A stretch of DNA of 64,000 nt, taken from positions 4,712,001-4,776,000 of the forward strand of contig NC_021500.1 of NCBI RefSeq assembly GCF_000410515.1, given 5' to 3'. Under the pieces are notes generated by a model. The model saw nothing but the letters and a program-made list of their open reading frames with translations, ran no database searches and was not told the origin of the DNA. This DNA is from Enterobacter sp. R4-368 (GTDB lineage Bacteria > Pseudomonadota > Gammaproteobacteria > Enterobacterales > Enterobacteriaceae). The position numbers and the translations under genes were made by a program. This document shows, piece by piece, positions 7,582-21,838 of the stretch; the stretch's first letter is position 1, and the number at the start of each line of letters is the position of its first letter.

Positions 7582-9309
7582 CTACAGACGCTGCTTAAAC
7601 TGGTAGTACCGACCCTGTTTCGCCATTAACGCTGCGTGATTACCTTGCTCAATTATTTGCCCGTTGTCCATCACAATTATCCGATCGCAACGCGCCAGTC
7701 CACGCAGACGGTGTGTGACCATCAGCAGCGTTTTGCCTTTCATCACATCACCCAGTAATTCAAGAATTTGGCTCTCTGTAGCAGCATCCAGACCTTCGGT
7801 CGGTTCGTCCAGAAGCACCAGCGGTGCATCATGCAATAATGCGCGCGCAATCGCCAGACGGCGTAGTTCACCACCGGAGAGCTGGCGTCCACCTTCACCA
7901 AGCCAGGCGTTGAGTCCATTATCCTCAAGCAGTTTTTCCAGCCCGACGCGGGTTAGCATCGCACTCAGGGTATCGTCACTGGCCTGCGGTGAGGCCAGCA
8001 ATAAGTTATCACGCAGCGTCGCGCTAAACAGATGAACACGCTGTGGCACCATACTGATAAGTTTGCGTAAATCAGCTTCCGCAAAGCTTGCCAGCGGCTG
8101 GTCATTGAGACGAATCTCTCCTTGCTGCGGATCCCATGCGCGCGTCAGTAATTGCAATAACGTGGATTTGCCGCACCCGGTTCGGCCAAGCATCGCGACA
8201 TGTTCTCCGGCGGCAATCGATAAAGAAATTGAGTCCAGCGCACGCTGCGGTTGGCCTGGGTAGTTAAATGTCATGGCATCGAATTGCACGGCGACATCTG
8301 TTGGCGTGATGACACTATTTTGCGGGAACGTCACTTCCGGCTGGCATTCCGTTACCGTTACCTGCGTAATACGTATGGCGGAAGCGATAACCTGCCCCAG
8401 GTGCTGGAATGCACCGGTGACCGGAGCCAGCGCTTCGAAAGCCGCAAGCGCACAGAATACAAACAGCGCAATCAACGCGCCGGGCTGCGTGTTACCGCCA
8501 ATATCGGCGGAAGCAAACCACAGCATAACCAACACTGAAGTGCCGCTGATGAGCAGCATCACGGCCTGCGAGACTGCACTTAGATCGGATTGACGGCGCT
8601 GGGCGTCATGCCAGCTAAGTTCGGTGTTTTCTAACTGCGCACGATATCGCTGGCTGGCACCAAAAATGGTTAATTCCGCCTGGCCTTGCAGCCAGCTGGT
8701 TAATTGCTGGCGATACTGCCCGCGCAGGGCAGTCAGACTTTCGCCGGTCGGCTTGCCCGCGCGGTAAAATAACGGCGGCAGGATAATCAAGGTTGCCAGC
8801 ATGATACCGCCCAAGATCAGCGCCAGCGGTATGTCCAGTACGCTTAAACCCAGGATGACAACAATGATCACCACCAGTGCACCAACCAGCGGGGAGATGA
8901 CGCGCAGGTAAAGATGATCGAGCGTGTCGACATCGGCGACGACGCGGTTCAGTAGGTCGCCCTGGCGAAAACGCGCCAGTCCGGCAGGGGAGAGGGGGAG
9001 CAGTTTACTGAATGTCGAAACGCGCAAATGTTCCAGTACGCGAAACGTCGCATCATGGCTGACCAGCCGTTCAAAATAGCGCCCGGCCGTACGAATAATC
9101 GCTGCGCCACGCACACCGGCGGCGGGCAGCATATAGTTAAAACTGTAGATGCCCGCGACGCCAACCACAGCGCACGCAGAGAGGAACCAGCCGGAGAGCG
9201 TCAACAGGCTAATGCTGGCAAGCAAAGTGATAACGGCGAGGATAACCCCGAGCATCAACATCCACTTGTGGCGTTTATACAGTGCGAGATAAGGCAGTAA
9301 GGCGCGCAT
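7582..9309 (-). CDS. cydC: CydC, subunit of the heterodimeric CydDC exporter
   Basis: This 575-residue half-transporter has an N-terminal six-helix membrane domain (about 1-310) and a C-terminal ATPase with GRTGCGKST, LSGGELRR and VLLDEPTEGLD. CydDC exports cysteine and glutathione to the periplasm and is needed for assembly of cytochrome bd. Its ATG directly abuts the cydD stop codon (TAA then ATG, no gap), with GGAGGAGATT inside the end of cydD as ribosome site, so the two are coupled. It is clearly more divergent from K-12 than its neighbours ClpA or TrxB (I judge roughly one residue in five differs, by eye). Confidence 0.95.
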   Translation of the reverse strand: MRALLPYLALYKRHKWMLMLGVILAVITLLASISLLTLSGWFLSACAVVGVAGIYSFNYMLPAAGVRGAAIIRTAGRYFERLVSHDATFRVLEHLRVSTFSKLLPLSPAGLARFRQGDLLNRVVADVDTLDHLYLRVISPLVGALVVIIVVILGLSVLDIPLALILGGIMLATLIILPPLFYRAGKPTGESLTALRGQYRQQLTSWLQGQAELTIFGASQRYRAQLENTELSWHDAQRRQSDLSAVSQAVMLLISGTSVLVMLWFASADIGGNTQPGALIALFVFCALAAFEALAPVTGAFQHLGQVIASAIRITQVTVTECQPEVTFPQNSVITPTDVAVQFDAMTFNYPGQPQRALDSISLSIAAGEHVAMLGRTGCGKSTLLQLLTRAWDPQQGEIRLNDQPLASFAEADLRKLISMVPQRVHLFSATLRDNLLLASPQASDDTLSAMLTRVGLEKLLEDNGLNAWLGEGGRQLSGGELRRLAIARALLHDAPLVLLDEPTEGLDAATESQILELLGDVMKGKTLLMVTHRLRGLARCDRIIVMDNGQIIEQGNHAALMAKQGRYYQFKQRL

Positions 9310-11076
9310 TTAAATCTCCTCCTGGCGATGGGCAAGGAGATCCGCAAAAATCCCCTGCGCAGCAACGAGTTCGGCGTAGCTGCCTTGTTCCATAATCTGG
9401 CCATCCTGCATTACCCAGATAGCATCCCAGTCAGCCAGGTTTTCTAACTGGTGCGTCACCATCAGAGTCGTTTGCTGGCGTGAGGCATCGGTAAGTGCAT
9501 GCATTACGCGTTGCTCACTGTGGGCATCAAGGCTGGCGGAAGGTTCATCCAACAACAACAGTTTGCAGGGAGAGAGCAGCGCACGGGCAACGGCCACACG
9601 CTGCGCCTGACCAACAGAGAGGCGTACCGCCTGATCGCCAGGCTGTGTTTCCAGTCCCTCTGGCAGCAGTGGCAGAAACTCGCTGACCCAGGCTTTATCC
9701 AGAACGGCTTGCAGCTCTGCATCGCTGGCAGTGGGGCGTGACAGCAGCACATTTTCGCGCAACGTGGTGGCGGGAAGTTGCGGATTTTGCCCAACCCAAC
9801 TTATCGCTTCGCGCCAGCTATCCGGATCTAACTCACTCAGTTCGATGCCGTTAACGCGCAATGAACCTTCATAAGGCAGAAAACCGGAAAGTACATTGAT
9901 AAGCGAACTCTTGCCAGAGCCGCTTCTTCCTACCACGACAACGCGCTGACCAGCGGACAGGGAAAAATTGAGCGGCCCGGCGAGTACTGCGCCTTCGGGA
10001 GATTTCAGCAGCAAATCGCTCGCCGTCAGTGTTACCGGCTCATCGGTTTTCAGCGTGATATCACCTCGTTGCGGATGTGCGAGTGGCGCTTCCATAAAGG
10101 TTTTCAGGCTATCCGCTGCGCCAATCGCCTGGGCTTTAGCGTGATAAAAGGTACCGAGATCGCGCAGCGGCTGGAAGAACTCCGGTGCCAAAATTAACGC
10201 GAGAAAACCGGCGAACAGGGTTACGCCAGCCCCGTAGTGGCCAAAATTCAGCTCGCCAAGATAGGAAAAACCGAAGTAGACCGCCACCAATGCAATCGAT
10301 AACGAGGTGAAGAACTCCAGCACGCCGGAAGATAAGAAGGCCATGCGCAGCACTTCCATGGTGCGGCTGCGAAAATCCTGCGAGGCATGACGAATATTTT
10401 CTGTTTCCGCAGCACCGCGGCCAAAAATGCGTAGCGTTTCCATTCCACGTAAGCGGTCAAGGAAGTGGCCGCTCAGGCGCGCCAGCGCTTTGAAGTTACG
10501 ACGGTTTGCATCCGCCGCGCCCATTCCGACCATCGCCATAAAGAGCGGAATTAACGGAGCTGTACCCAGCAATATTAACGCCGCAGCCCAGTTAATCGGG
10601 AACAGGGTAATAACAATCAGCAGCGGAACGCTCGCCGCCAGCGCCATTTGCGGCAGGTAGCGGGCGTAGAAATCGTGCATATCATCGATTTGCTCAAGTA
10701 TCAGCGTGGCCCAACTTCCTGCGGGTTTTCCCTGGATCCACGCCGGACCGGCCTGATGCAGTCGATCAAGAACCTGACGGCGAATTTCGAAGCGAATATG
10801 CGCACCTGCATGGAAACCGACACGTTCACGTAGCCAGACTACCCAACTGCGCAGGATAAAAATCAGAACCAGCAAGGTGAACGGCAGTAACAGGGCTTCG
10901 CGCGGGATATTCTCCATAATCATATGGTTCAGAATACGCGCCATAATCCAGGCTTGCGCGACGATCAGCACGCCGCTGACCACGCCGAGCAGGCGGGAGA
11001 GCGTCAGCCAGCGACGGGAAATAATACTTTGCTGTTTTAACCAGCGGGTCAGTTCTTGTTGACGGGTTTTATTCAT
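9310..11076 (-). CDS. cydD: CydD, subunit of the heterodimeric CydDC exporter
   Basis: The protein has 588 residues, the same as in K-12, when started at MNKTRQQELTRWL; the longer reading frame upstream adds 20 residues not found in the family. Six membrane helices precede an ATPase with GRSGSGKSS, a non-classical signature LSVGQAQR and LLLLDEPSASLD. The signature LSVGQ instead of LSGGQ is the known CydD form and marks one unequal nucleotide site in the heterodimer. It is 114 bases downstream of trxB with a terminator between, so cydDC probably has its own promoter or is expressed by readthrough. Confidence 0.95.
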   Translation of the reverse strand: MNKTRQQELTRWLKQQSIISRRWLTLSRLLGVVSGVLIVAQAWIMARILNHMIMENIPREALLLPFTLLVLIFILRSWVVWLRERVGFHAGAHIRFEIRRQVLDRLHQAGPAWIQGKPAGSWATLILEQIDDMHDFYARYLPQMALAASVPLLIVITLFPINWAAALILLGTAPLIPLFMAMVGMGAADANRRNFKALARLSGHFLDRLRGMETLRIFGRGAAETENIRHASQDFRSRTMEVLRMAFLSSGVLEFFTSLSIALVAVYFGFSYLGELNFGHYGAGVTLFAGFLALILAPEFFQPLRDLGTFYHAKAQAIGAADSLKTFMEAPLAHPQRGDITLKTDEPVTLTASDLLLKSPEGAVLAGPLNFSLSAGQRVVVVGRSGSGKSSLINVLSGFLPYEGSLRVNGIELSELDPDSWREAISWVGQNPQLPATTLRENVLLSRPTASDAELQAVLDKAWVSEFLPLLPEGLETQPGDQAVRLSVGQAQRVAVARALLSPCKLLLLDEPSASLDAHSEQRVMHALTDASRQQTTLMVTHQLENLADWDAIWVMQDGQIMEQGSYAELVAAQGIFADLLAHRQEEI

Positions 11077-11135
11077 TGCGCGCTTTGCAGGTGAAGTTAT
11101 CGGATTTTGAGCTGGCGCAATGTTACATCGGAGCA

Positions 11136-11168
11136 AAAATAAAGGCGACTTATAGTCGCCTTTTTTAC
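11136..11168 (-). terminator. trxB terminator
   Basis: The GGCGACT / AGTCGCC stem (11144-11150 and 11154-11160) is flanked by A-rich sequence on the left, read as TTTATTTTT on the minus strand, and by TTTTTT on the right. It lies just after the trxB stop codon. Confidence 0.8.
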
Positions 11169-11190
11169 CTTTGTTACTGAGTTGTAAAGA

Positions 11191-12709
<1,519 letters not shown>

Positions 12710-13204
12710 ATGGTAGATAGCAAGAAGCGCCCTGGCAAAGATCTCGACCGCATCGATCGTAATATTCTGAACGAATTGCAAAAAGATGGGCGTATTTCCA
12801 ACGTCGAGCTTTCTAAACGAGTGGGGCTTTCCCCAACGCCATGCCTTGAGCGTGTGCGCAGGCTGGAAAGACAAGGGTTTATTCAGGGCTATACGGCGCT
12901 GCTGAACCCGCATTATCTGGATGCATCACTTCTGGTATTTGTTGAGATTACTCTGAATCGTGGCGCGCCGGATGTGTTTGAACAATTCAATGCTGCCGTG
13001 CAAAAACTTGAAGAGATTCAAGAGTGTCATCTGGTTTCAGGCGATTTCGACTATCTGTTGAAGACGCGAGTACCGGATATGTCGGCTTACCGCAAACTGT
13101 TAGGGGAAACCCTGCTGCGTCTGCCGGGCGTTAACGACACCCGCACATATGTGGTAATGGAAGAAGTCAAACAGAGCAATCGTCTGGTAATTAAGACGCG
13201 CTAA
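12710..13204 (+). CDS. lrp: Leucine-responsive regulatory protein Lrp
   Basis: The 164-residue protein starts MVDSKKRPGKDLDRID. The helix-turn-helix is at about 30-60 (SNVELSKRVGLSPTPCLERV), followed by the RAM effector-binding domain (LVSGDFDYLLKTRV at about 104-117). It looks identical to the E. coli protein except for about one residue. Lrp is a global regulator that wraps DNA as an octamer and responds to leucine; ilv, lys, pap and serine-related genes are among its known targets. An in-frame ATG 17 codons upstream exists but would place a non-family extension in the leader. It is followed by a terminator and then ftsK. Confidence 0.98.
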   Translation: MVDSKKRPGKDLDRIDRNILNELQKDGRISNVELSKRVGLSPTPCLERVRRLERQGFIQGYTALLNPHYLDASLLVFVEITLNRGAPDVFEQFNAAVQKLEEIQECHLVSGDFDYLLKTRVPDMSAYRKLLGETLLRLPGVNDTRTYVVMEEVKQSNRLVIKTR

Positions 13205-13260
13205 TACGGAACAGGTGCAAAATCGCTGTTTTTTGATTACACTCCTGTTAATCCATACAG

Positions 13261-13299
13261 CAACAGTGCCGGGGAGACCCGGCGCTGTTGTCCGTTTTA
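13261..13299 (+). terminator. lrp terminator
   Basis: A 13-base stem (CAACAGTGCCGGG with CCCGGCGCTGTTG, one G-T pair) has a GAGA loop and is followed by TCCGTTTT. It lies 57 bases after the lrp stop and 26 bases before ftsK. Confidence 0.75.
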
Positions 13300-13324
13300 G
13301 CATCAAGGACCTGGAGAGCCTGTC

Positions 13325-16300
13325 TTGAGCCAGGAATACACCGAAGACAAAGAAGTCACACTGACCAAGTTAAGCAGCGGACGTCGACTCCTGGAGGCGT
13401 TGCTGATCCTCGTTTCACTTTCTGCCGTTTGGTTAATGGCAGCGCTTCTCAGCTTTAACCCGTCCGATCCGAGTTGGTCGCAAACGGCCTGGCATGAGCC
13501 TATCCATAATCTTGGCGGCGTGCCCGGCGCGTGGCTTGCCGATACGCTGTTTTTCATTTTTGGCATCATGGCTTATACCATCCCGGTGATTATTATCGGC
13601 GGCTGCTGGTTTGCTTATCGCCATCGGGCCAGTGAAGACTACATCGACTATTTTGCTGTATCGCTGCGCATGATTGGCGCGCTGGCGCTGATCCTTACTT
13701 CTTGTGGTCTTGCGGCGATTAATGCGGATGATATTTGGTATTTCGCCTCCGGCGGCGTCATTGGCAGCTTGCTAAGTACCACGCTACAACCCCTGCTGCG
13801 TAGCAGTGGCGGTACGCTGGCACTGCTCTGTATCTGGGCCGCCGGTTTGACGCTGTTCACCGGGTGGTCATGGGTGACCATTGCCGAGAAAATTGGCAGT
13901 GTGATCCTCAACATTCTCACTTTTGCCAGTAATCGTACCCGTCGTGATGATACCTGGGTCGATGACGAAGAGTATGAAGAGGATGATGAAGATAAAGGTG
14001 ATATCGACACTCCGCGTGAATCTCGCCGTACCCGTATTTTGCGTGGTGCACTGGCGCGGCGAAAACGGGTTGCCGAAAAGTTTGCGAATCCGATGGGGCG
14101 CAAAACTGATGAGGCGTTGTTCTCGGGTAAGCGGATGGATGACGATGAAGACGATATTGCTTATAGCGCTCGTGGTATACCTGCCGATGCTGACGACGTG
14201 CTGTTCTCCGGGCATCGCGCAACTGAATCTGAACAGGAATACGATCCGCTGCTCAATGGTCGCAGCATAACGGCCCCCGTAGCCACCGCTGCTGCCGCGA
14301 CGACTGTCGCTGCGCAGGCTTATGCCGCGCCGGTTGATCCGGTGGTGCAGGCACCGCAGGAGATTGAATGGCCCTATGCGCAGCCGCCTGTACAGCAAGC
14401 TGCTGCGTATCAGCCAACGGCAGATGAGCATAACGCTCCTGCATCTTATCAGCCTGTATCAAACCCGTCGGTTTCACCGGAAGCGGCGCATCCGTCTGCA
14501 CAATATGCAGAACCACACTGGCAGCAGCCTGTCGCGCAGGATAGCTGGACGCCAGAAGCTCCAGTGACGGCGCAGCCGCAAGAGGACGATATTTATACGC
14601 AGCCGGTACACGATCCGCTGCCATGGCAGGGTGAGGCGCAGCCGCAAATCTCCCCGGCACCAGAACTCGTAATCGAACCTGAACCTGTCGTTGAAGAAGT
14701 GAAACAGACTCGTCCACCGCTCTATTACTTCGAAGAAGTAGAGGAGAAACGTGCACGCGAGCGTGAGCAACTGGCGGCGTGGTATCAGCCGATTCCTGAG
14801 CCTGAGAATATTGAACCGGTTTCGAAGCCGGTTGTGCCGACTATGCCATCAATACCGCCTGGTGAAGCAACCGTTGCGCCAGTTGCAGCCGGAGTACAGC
14901 AGGCTGCCAGTAGCGTAGCCGCGGCAACCGCTACGGCAGGTCCGGTGTTCAGCCTTGCGGCAGGTGGTACACCGCGTCCGCAGGTGAAAGAGGGCATCGG
15001 CCCGCAGCTTCCGCGCCCGAACCGGGTCCGTGTACCAACGCGCCGTGAACTGGCTTCTTATGGTATCAAGTTGCCGTCTCAGCGGATGGCCGAAGAGCGC
15101 GCGCGCGAAGAAGATGAAACGCGCCATCATCACGATCAATTCACAGAAGACGATGCTGATATGCAGCAGCAGGATGAACTGGCACGCCAGTTCGCCGCCA
15201 CGCAGCACCATCGCTATGGTGATGGATTCCAGCATGAGACGCCGCAATTCCAGTCGCAGCATGCTGTACCGAGTGAAGAAGACGCTGAAGAGGCGGAGCT
15301 CGCGCGTCAGTTCGCTGCGTCGCAGCAGCAGCGGTATGCGGGTGAACAACCTGCCGGGACTCAGGCGTTTACGCCGGAGGACTTTGCGTTCTCATCAATG
15401 AAGACGCTGGTAGATGATGGCCCAGGCGAACCGCTGTTTACACCAGGCGTGATGCCGGAGCAGGAGTCCCCTGCAGAGCAGCACCAACAACAACCGCAGC
15501 ACCAACAACAACCGCAGCAATACCAGCAGCCAGCTCATCAAGCTGTTGCACAGCCGCAGCAATACCAGCAGCCAGCTCATCAAGCTGTTGCACAGCCGCA
15601 GCAATACCAGCAGCCAGCTCATCAAGCTGTTGCACAGCCGCAGCAATACCAGCAGCCAGCTCATCAACATGTTGCACAGCAGCAATACCAGCAGCCAGAT
15701 CACCAACCTGTTGCACAGCCGCAGCAATATCAGCAGCCAGTGCAGCAATCTGTCGCACAGCCGCAGCAGTATCAGCAGCCGGCGCAGCAACCTGTGGCGC
15801 AACCGCAGCCGCAAGAAAGCCTGATTCATCCGTTGCTAATGCGTAATGGCGACAGCCGGCCGATGCAAAAACCGACTACACCGCTGCCGTCGCTGGATTT
15901 ACTGACGCAGCCGCCCGCGGAAGTCGAACCGGTAGACACGTTTGCGCTGGAACAGATGGCGCGTCTGGTGGAAGCGCGACTGGCGGATTTCCGCATTAAA
16001 GCTGATGTGGTCAACTATTCTCCAGGCCCGGTTATCACACGTTTTGAGTTGAATCTTGCACCAGGCGTGAAAGCTGCGCGTATTTCGAACCTCTCCCGCG
16101 ATCTGGCACGTTCGTTGTCGACTGTTGCAGTGCGTGTAGTGGAAGTTATTCCAGGTAAACCGTATGTGGGTCTGGAATTGCCGAACAAGAAACGCCAAAC
16201 CGTTTACCTGCGTGAAGTACTGGACTGCGTGAAATTCCGCGAAAACCCGTCGCCGCTGACGGTGGTGCTGGGGAAAGATATCGCGGGCGATCCGGTAATA

Positions 16301-17362
16301 GCCGACCTGGCGAAGATGCCGCACCTGTTGGTTGCCGGTACGACTGGTTCAGGTAAATCGGTGGGCGTGAATGCCATGATCCTCAGCATGCTGTATAAAG
16401 CGACGCCGGAAGAGGTGCGCTTTATCATGATCGACCCGAAAATGCTTGAGCTGTCAGTGTATGAGGGGATCCCGCACCTGCTTACCGAAGTCGTCACCGA
16501 CATGAAAGACGCTGCCAACGCCTTGCGCTGGAGCGTCAACGAAATGGAGCGGCGCTACAAGCTGATGTCGGCGCTCGGAGTACGTAATCTGGCGGGCTAC
16601 AACGAGAAGATCGCAGAAGCTGCGCGAATGGGCCGCCCGATCCCGGATCCTTACTGGAAACCGGGGGACAGCATGGATGTCGAGCATCCGGTACTGGAAA
16701 AACTACCGTATATCGTGGTGCTGGTGGATGAATTTGCCGATTTGATGATGACCGTCGGTAAGAAAGTGGAAGAGCTAATTGCACGTCTGGCGCAAAAAGC
16801 GCGTGCTGCGGGCATTCACCTGGTGCTGGCGACCCAGCGTCCGTCAGTGGATGTCATTACTGGTCTGATTAAAGCCAACATCCCGACACGTATCGCGTTC
16901 ACTGTTTCGAGCAAAATTGACTCGCGTACCATCCTCGATCAGGGCGGTGCGGAATCGCTGCTGGGAATGGGGGATATGCTCTATTCCGGCCCAAACTCGA
17001 CCTCTGCACCTGTACGTGTTCATGGTGCATTCGTTCGCGACCAGGAAGTGCACGCCGTTGTGCAGGACTGGAAAGCGCGCGGGCGTCCGCAATATGTCGA
17101 TGGCATTACCTCGGATAGCGAAAGCGAAGGCGGTGCAGGTGGCGGTTTTGAGGGGGGAGAAGAGCTGGATCCGTTATTCGATCAGGCTGTTAACTTCGTA
17201 ACTGAAAAACGCAAAGCCTCAATCTCCGGCGTACAGCGCCAGTTCCGTATCGGCTACAACCGCGCAGCACGTATCATCGAGCAGATGGAAGCGCAGGGGA
17301 TCGTCAGCGAACAAGGGCATAACGGAAACCGTGAAGTGCTGGCGCCGCCGCCGTTTGACTAA
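13325..17362 (+). CDS. ftsK: DNA translocase FtsK
   Basis: This 1345-residue protein starts with TTG, the start also used in E. coli, after a weak GGAGAG. The N-terminal domain (about 1-210) has four membrane helices and is the part essential for division. A long low-complexity linker (about 210-860) is rich in Pro, Gln, Glu and Ala and ends with a tandem repeat (listed separately). The RecA-like motor (about 870-1270) has Walker A GTTGSGKS at 1005-1012 and Walker [13 protein letters not shown]. The C-terminal gamma winged helix (about 1280-1345, [13 protein letters not shown] to LAPPPFD) reads KOPS sites and activates XerD at dif. Linker length and sequence differ strongly from K-12 (1329 residues), while motor and gamma are nearly the same. 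Confidence 0.97.
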   Translation: MSQEYTEDKEVTLTKLSSGRRLLEALLILVSLSAVWLMAALLSFNPSDPSWSQTAWHEPIHNLGGVPGAWLADTLFFIFGIMAYTIPVIIIGGCWFAYRHRASEDYIDYFAVSLRMIGALALILTSCGLAAINADDIWYFASGGVIGSLLSTTLQPLLRSSGGTLALLCIWAAGLTLFTGWSWVTIAEKIGSVILNILTFASNRTRRDDTWVDDEEYEEDDEDKGDIDTPRESRRTRILRGALARRKRVAEKFANPMGRKTDEALFSGKRMDDDEDDIAYSARGIPADADDVLFSGHRATESEQEYDPLLNGRSITAPVATAAAATTVAAQAYAAPVDPVVQAPQEIEWPYAQPPVQQAAAYQPTADEHNAPASYQPVSNPSVSPEAAHPSAQYAEPHWQQPVAQDSWTPEAPVTAQPQEDDIYTQPVHDPLPWQGEAQPQISPAPELVIEPEPVVEEVKQTRPPLYYFEEVEEKRAREREQLAAWYQPIPEPENIEPVSKPVVPTMPSIPPGEATVAPVAAGVQQAASSVAAATATAGPVFSLAAGGTPRPQVKEGIGPQLPRPNRVRVPTRRELASYGIKLPSQRMAEERAREEDETRHHHDQFTEDDADMQQQDELARQFAATQHHRYGDGFQHETPQFQSQHAVPSEEDAEEAELARQFAASQQQRYAGEQPAGTQAFTPEDFAFSSMKTLVDDGPGEPLFTPGVMPEQESPAEQHQQQPQHQQQPQQYQQPAHQAVAQPQQYQQPAHQAVAQPQQYQQPAHQAVAQPQQYQQPAHQHVAQQQYQQPDHQPVAQPQQYQQPVQQSVAQPQQYQQPAQQPVAQPQPQESLIHPLLMRNGDSRPMQKPTTPLPSLDLLTQPPAEVEPVDTFALEQMARLVEARLADFRIKADVVNYSPGPVITRFELNLAPGVKAARISNLSRDLARSLSTVAVRVVEVIPGKPYVGLELPNKKRQTVYLREVLDCVKFRENPSPLTVVLGKDIAGDPVIADLAKMPHLLVAGTTGSGKSVGVNAMILSMLYKATPEEVRFIMIDPKMLELSVYEGIPHLLTEVVTDMKDAANALRWSVNEMERRYKLMSALGVRNLAGYNEKIAEAARMGRPIPDPYWKPGDSMDVEHPVLEKLPYIVVLVDEFADLMMTVGKKVEELIARLAQKARAAGIHLVLATQRPSVDVITGLIKANIPTRIAFTVSSKIDSRTILDQGGAESLLGMGDMLYSGPNSTSAPVRVHGAFVRDQEVHAVVQDWKARGRPQYVDGITSDSESEGGAGGGFEGGEELDPLFDQAVNFVTEKRKASISGVQRQFRIGYNRAARIIEQMEAQGIVSEQGHNGNREVLAPPPFD
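15509..15799 (+). repeat. 14-residue tandem repeat in the FtsK linker
   Basis: Seven consecutive units of the form [14 protein letters not shown] (42 bases each, the fifth one codon shorter) cover residues 729-825. Units 2 and 3 are identical at DNA level, and unit 1 differs from them by one base; units 4-7 are increasingly diverged (AHQHVA, DHQPVA, VQQSVA, AQQPVA). The pattern points to recent slippage or unequal crossover. As I recall, E. coli K-12 FtsK has a different 11-residue repeat (QQPVAPQPQYQ type) at the same place. Confidence 0.92.
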
Positions 17363-17379
17363 TATTTTAACAGCACTAT

Positions 17380-17419
17380 TCTGCCTCCATTTGCGGGAAT
17401 TATCGACAATGGAGGCAGA
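17380..17419. repeat. Perfect 12-bp inverted repeat between ftsK and the lipoprotein gene
   Basis: TCTGCCTCCATT (17380-17391) and AATGGAGGCAGA (17408-17419) are exact complements around a 16-base loop. The repeat lies between the 3' ends of two convergent genes, but neither side has a U run, so termination would be inefficient. It also marks the left edge of the AT-rich insertion. Confidence 0.75.
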
Positions 17420-17431
17420 TTATGCAGATGG

Positions 17432-18109
17432 TTAACGATATTTATTAATTTTTTCTAACTCATTCAATTCAGACTTCAAAGTAGATAAGCTATCGCTTTC
17501 TTGGGTGATAGCAGTAGTGTTAAGGCCACAGTCAGAGGCGGAACTTGTATAGGTTACGGTTTCGAAATACTTCCCGGTGCTATCATGGTTACCATGATAG
17601 CACTTATATGTAATTGGTTGGTTATTTCCATTTGCAATAGCCGTTTTCAATACCTCAATTCTTCTTGGTAACCATTCATAATTCTTCCAATCTATAAGCA
17701 ACTGATCCTCGGGGTTTATGAAAAAAGCATTCAACGTTGTAGATGCTCTATTACTGTGTTTTTCCACAGTAACTTCCATTACAGCTGTTTCTTGCTGGTG
17801 ATCTCCATAAATCCTTGTGGCCCAACATTTCATAGGATATTCAACAACATGGTCAAAGTGCGGCCCATTTATACTTCTGATGTTGGTAATGGCCACAACA
17901 TCACGCTCAGATGTTGTATGAGTTCGATTATAGTAATTAATAAATTGAGGGGACTTAAAATACTCATTAGCGCAAAACAGGAATGGTGCCCTATTGGAAT
18001 TTGTCCTGTCGTCTAAAAATACCCAGTTAGTTAAATATCCATCCGTAGTGAGCGCCTTACAACCTGCCAGAAATAATGGCAGTGACAATATTAATGGCCT
18101 AAAATTCAT
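17432..18109 (-). CDS. Uncharacterised lipoprotein in an AT-rich island
   Basis: The 225-residue product starts MNFRPLILSLPLFLAGCK, a short lipoprotein signal peptide with lipobox LAGC; Cys17 would be lipidated, and Lys at +2 predicts outer-membrane sorting by the Lol system. The mature part has four further Cys (46, 95, 170, 194), enough for two disulfides, Trp/Tyr-rich patches (YLTNWVFLDD, WKNYEWLPRR) and a charged helical C terminus (ESDSLSTLKSELNELEK). I do not recognise the family. An AGGGA ribosome site lies seven bases before ATG. Two 60-base lines that I counted inside it are 32 % and 38 % GC, well below the flanking genes, which suggests acquisition. It has no counterpart between ftsK and lolA in K-12. 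Confidence 0.8.
   Translation of the reverse strand: MNFRPLILSLPLFLAGCKALTTDGYLTNWVFLDDRTNSNRAPFLFCANEYFKSPQFINYYNRTHTTSERDVVAITNIRSINGPHFDHVVEYPMKCWATRIYGDHQQETAVMEVTVEKHSNRASTTLNAFFINPEDQLLIDWKNYEWLPRRIEVLKTAIANGNNQPITYKCYHGNHDSTGKYFETVTYTSSASDCGLNTTAITQESDSLSTLKSELNELEKINKYR
17577..17603. repeat. Perfect 27-bp palindrome inside the lipoprotein gene
   Basis: GTGCTATCATGGT and ACCATGATAGCAC are exact complements around a single T. The palindrome lies in the coding sequence, where it encodes the KCYHGNHDST region around Cys170. Confidence 0.9.
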
Positions 18110-18434
18110 AAATATTCCCTGTTAACTCTACTGTTGATAAAATCATTAAAGATGAGCTTTAGTTAAATGGCTGAAACGTTATGACGTAATTGTTGGATTG
18201 TATTATGTTCAGATGTTTACGAATATACTATAGGTTTTTTCAGTTGATTGAAATTATGAACTTATTTTCAAAAAGATGAGCATCTTTAGAGATGTTGTCT
18301 TTTGTCTAAGTGTAAGGCTTAGCTAGTCGATTTCAGTTTTTTTACCAGGAAACTACGCTGCTGAATTGTTATAGTAGGGGCAGTTATTTGCTTAGTCAGT
18401 TGACTGGCAGTATGGGAAAATTTAAGGAATCAAG
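18110..18434. other. AT-rich lipoprotein-lolA intergenic region
   Basis: These 325 bases separate the divergent lipoprotein gene and lolA. The left two thirds share the low GC of the lipoprotein gene; a short dyad AAAGATG/CATCTTT lies near 18272-18287. The lolA promoter must be here; I could not identify convincing boxes. No ORF or RNA gene is seen. Confidence 0.5.
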
Positions 18435-19046
18435 ATGAAAAAAATTGCCATCGCCTGCGCTTTATTTGTCAGCTTTGCCGCCTGCAATGTCTGGGCTGAT
18501 GCTTCCAGCGACCTGAAAAGCCGTCTCGATAAAGTCAGCAGCTTTCACGCTACCTTCACTCAAAAAGTGACTGACGGCAGCGGCGCTGCGGTGCAGGAAG
18601 GTCAGGGCGACCTGTGGGTGAAACGTCCAAACTTGTTCAACTGGCACATGACCCAGCCGGATGAAAGTGTTCTGGTGTCAGATGGTAAAACGCTGTGGTT
18701 CTATAATCCATTTGTTGAGCAGGCAACAGCGACCTGGCTGAAAGACGCCACGGGTAACACGCCGTTTATGCTGATAGCCCGTAATCAGGCAAGCGACTGG
18801 CAACAGTACAATATTGAGCAAAAAGGTGACGATTTTGTGCTGACGCCGAAAGGCAACAACGGCAATCTGAAACAGTTCACCATCAACGTGGGGCGTGATG
18901 GCACTATCCATCAATTTAGCGCCATTGAGCAGGACGATCAGCGCAGCAGCTATCAGCTGAAATCACAGCAAAATAGCACCGTTGATGCGTCTAAATTTAC
19001 CTTTACCCCGCCGAAGGGCGTAACGGTTGACGATCAACGCAAGTAA
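18435..19046 (+). CDS. lolA: Outer-membrane lipoprotein carrier LolA
   Basis: The 203-residue protein is the same length as E. coli LolA. A signal peptide of about 21 residues ends at VWA before [10 protein letters not shown]. The mature protein shows the LolA pattern: HATFTQKV (about 37-44), [15 protein letters not shown] (about 57-71) and [12 protein letters not shown] (about 89-100). LolA takes mature lipoproteins from LolCDE in the inner membrane to LolB. AAGGAA precedes the ATG. rarA follows after nine bases. The orphan lipoprotein gene next door would produce a LolA client, though that neighbourhood is probably chance. Confidence 0.97.
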   Translation: MKKIAIACALFVSFAACNVWADASSDLKSRLDKVSSFHATFTQKVTDGSGAAVQEGQGDLWVKRPNLFNWHMTQPDESVLVSDGKTLWFYNPFVEQATATWLKDATGNTPFMLIARNQASDWQQYNIEQKGDDFVLTPKGNNGNLKQFTINVGRDGTIHQFSAIEQDDQRSSYQLKSQQNSTVDASKFTFTPPKGVTVDDQRK

Positions 19047-19055
19047 GAGGCGTGC

Positions 19056-21783
<2,728 letters not shown>

Positions 21784-21811
21784 TCATCTGCCTGTAGTGA
21801 ATGTTAATTCT

Positions 21812-21838
21812 GAAAGCGCCTGCGGGCGCTTTTTTATT
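21812..21838 (+). terminator. serS terminator
   Basis: AGCGCC (21815-21820) and GGCGCT (21825-21830) form a stem with a four-base loop, extended by A-T pairs and followed by a run of T. Confidence 0.85.

Noticed and set aside
11077..11136. N-terminal extension of cydD by 20 residues
   Set aside because: It runs into the trxB terminator region and is not family sequence.
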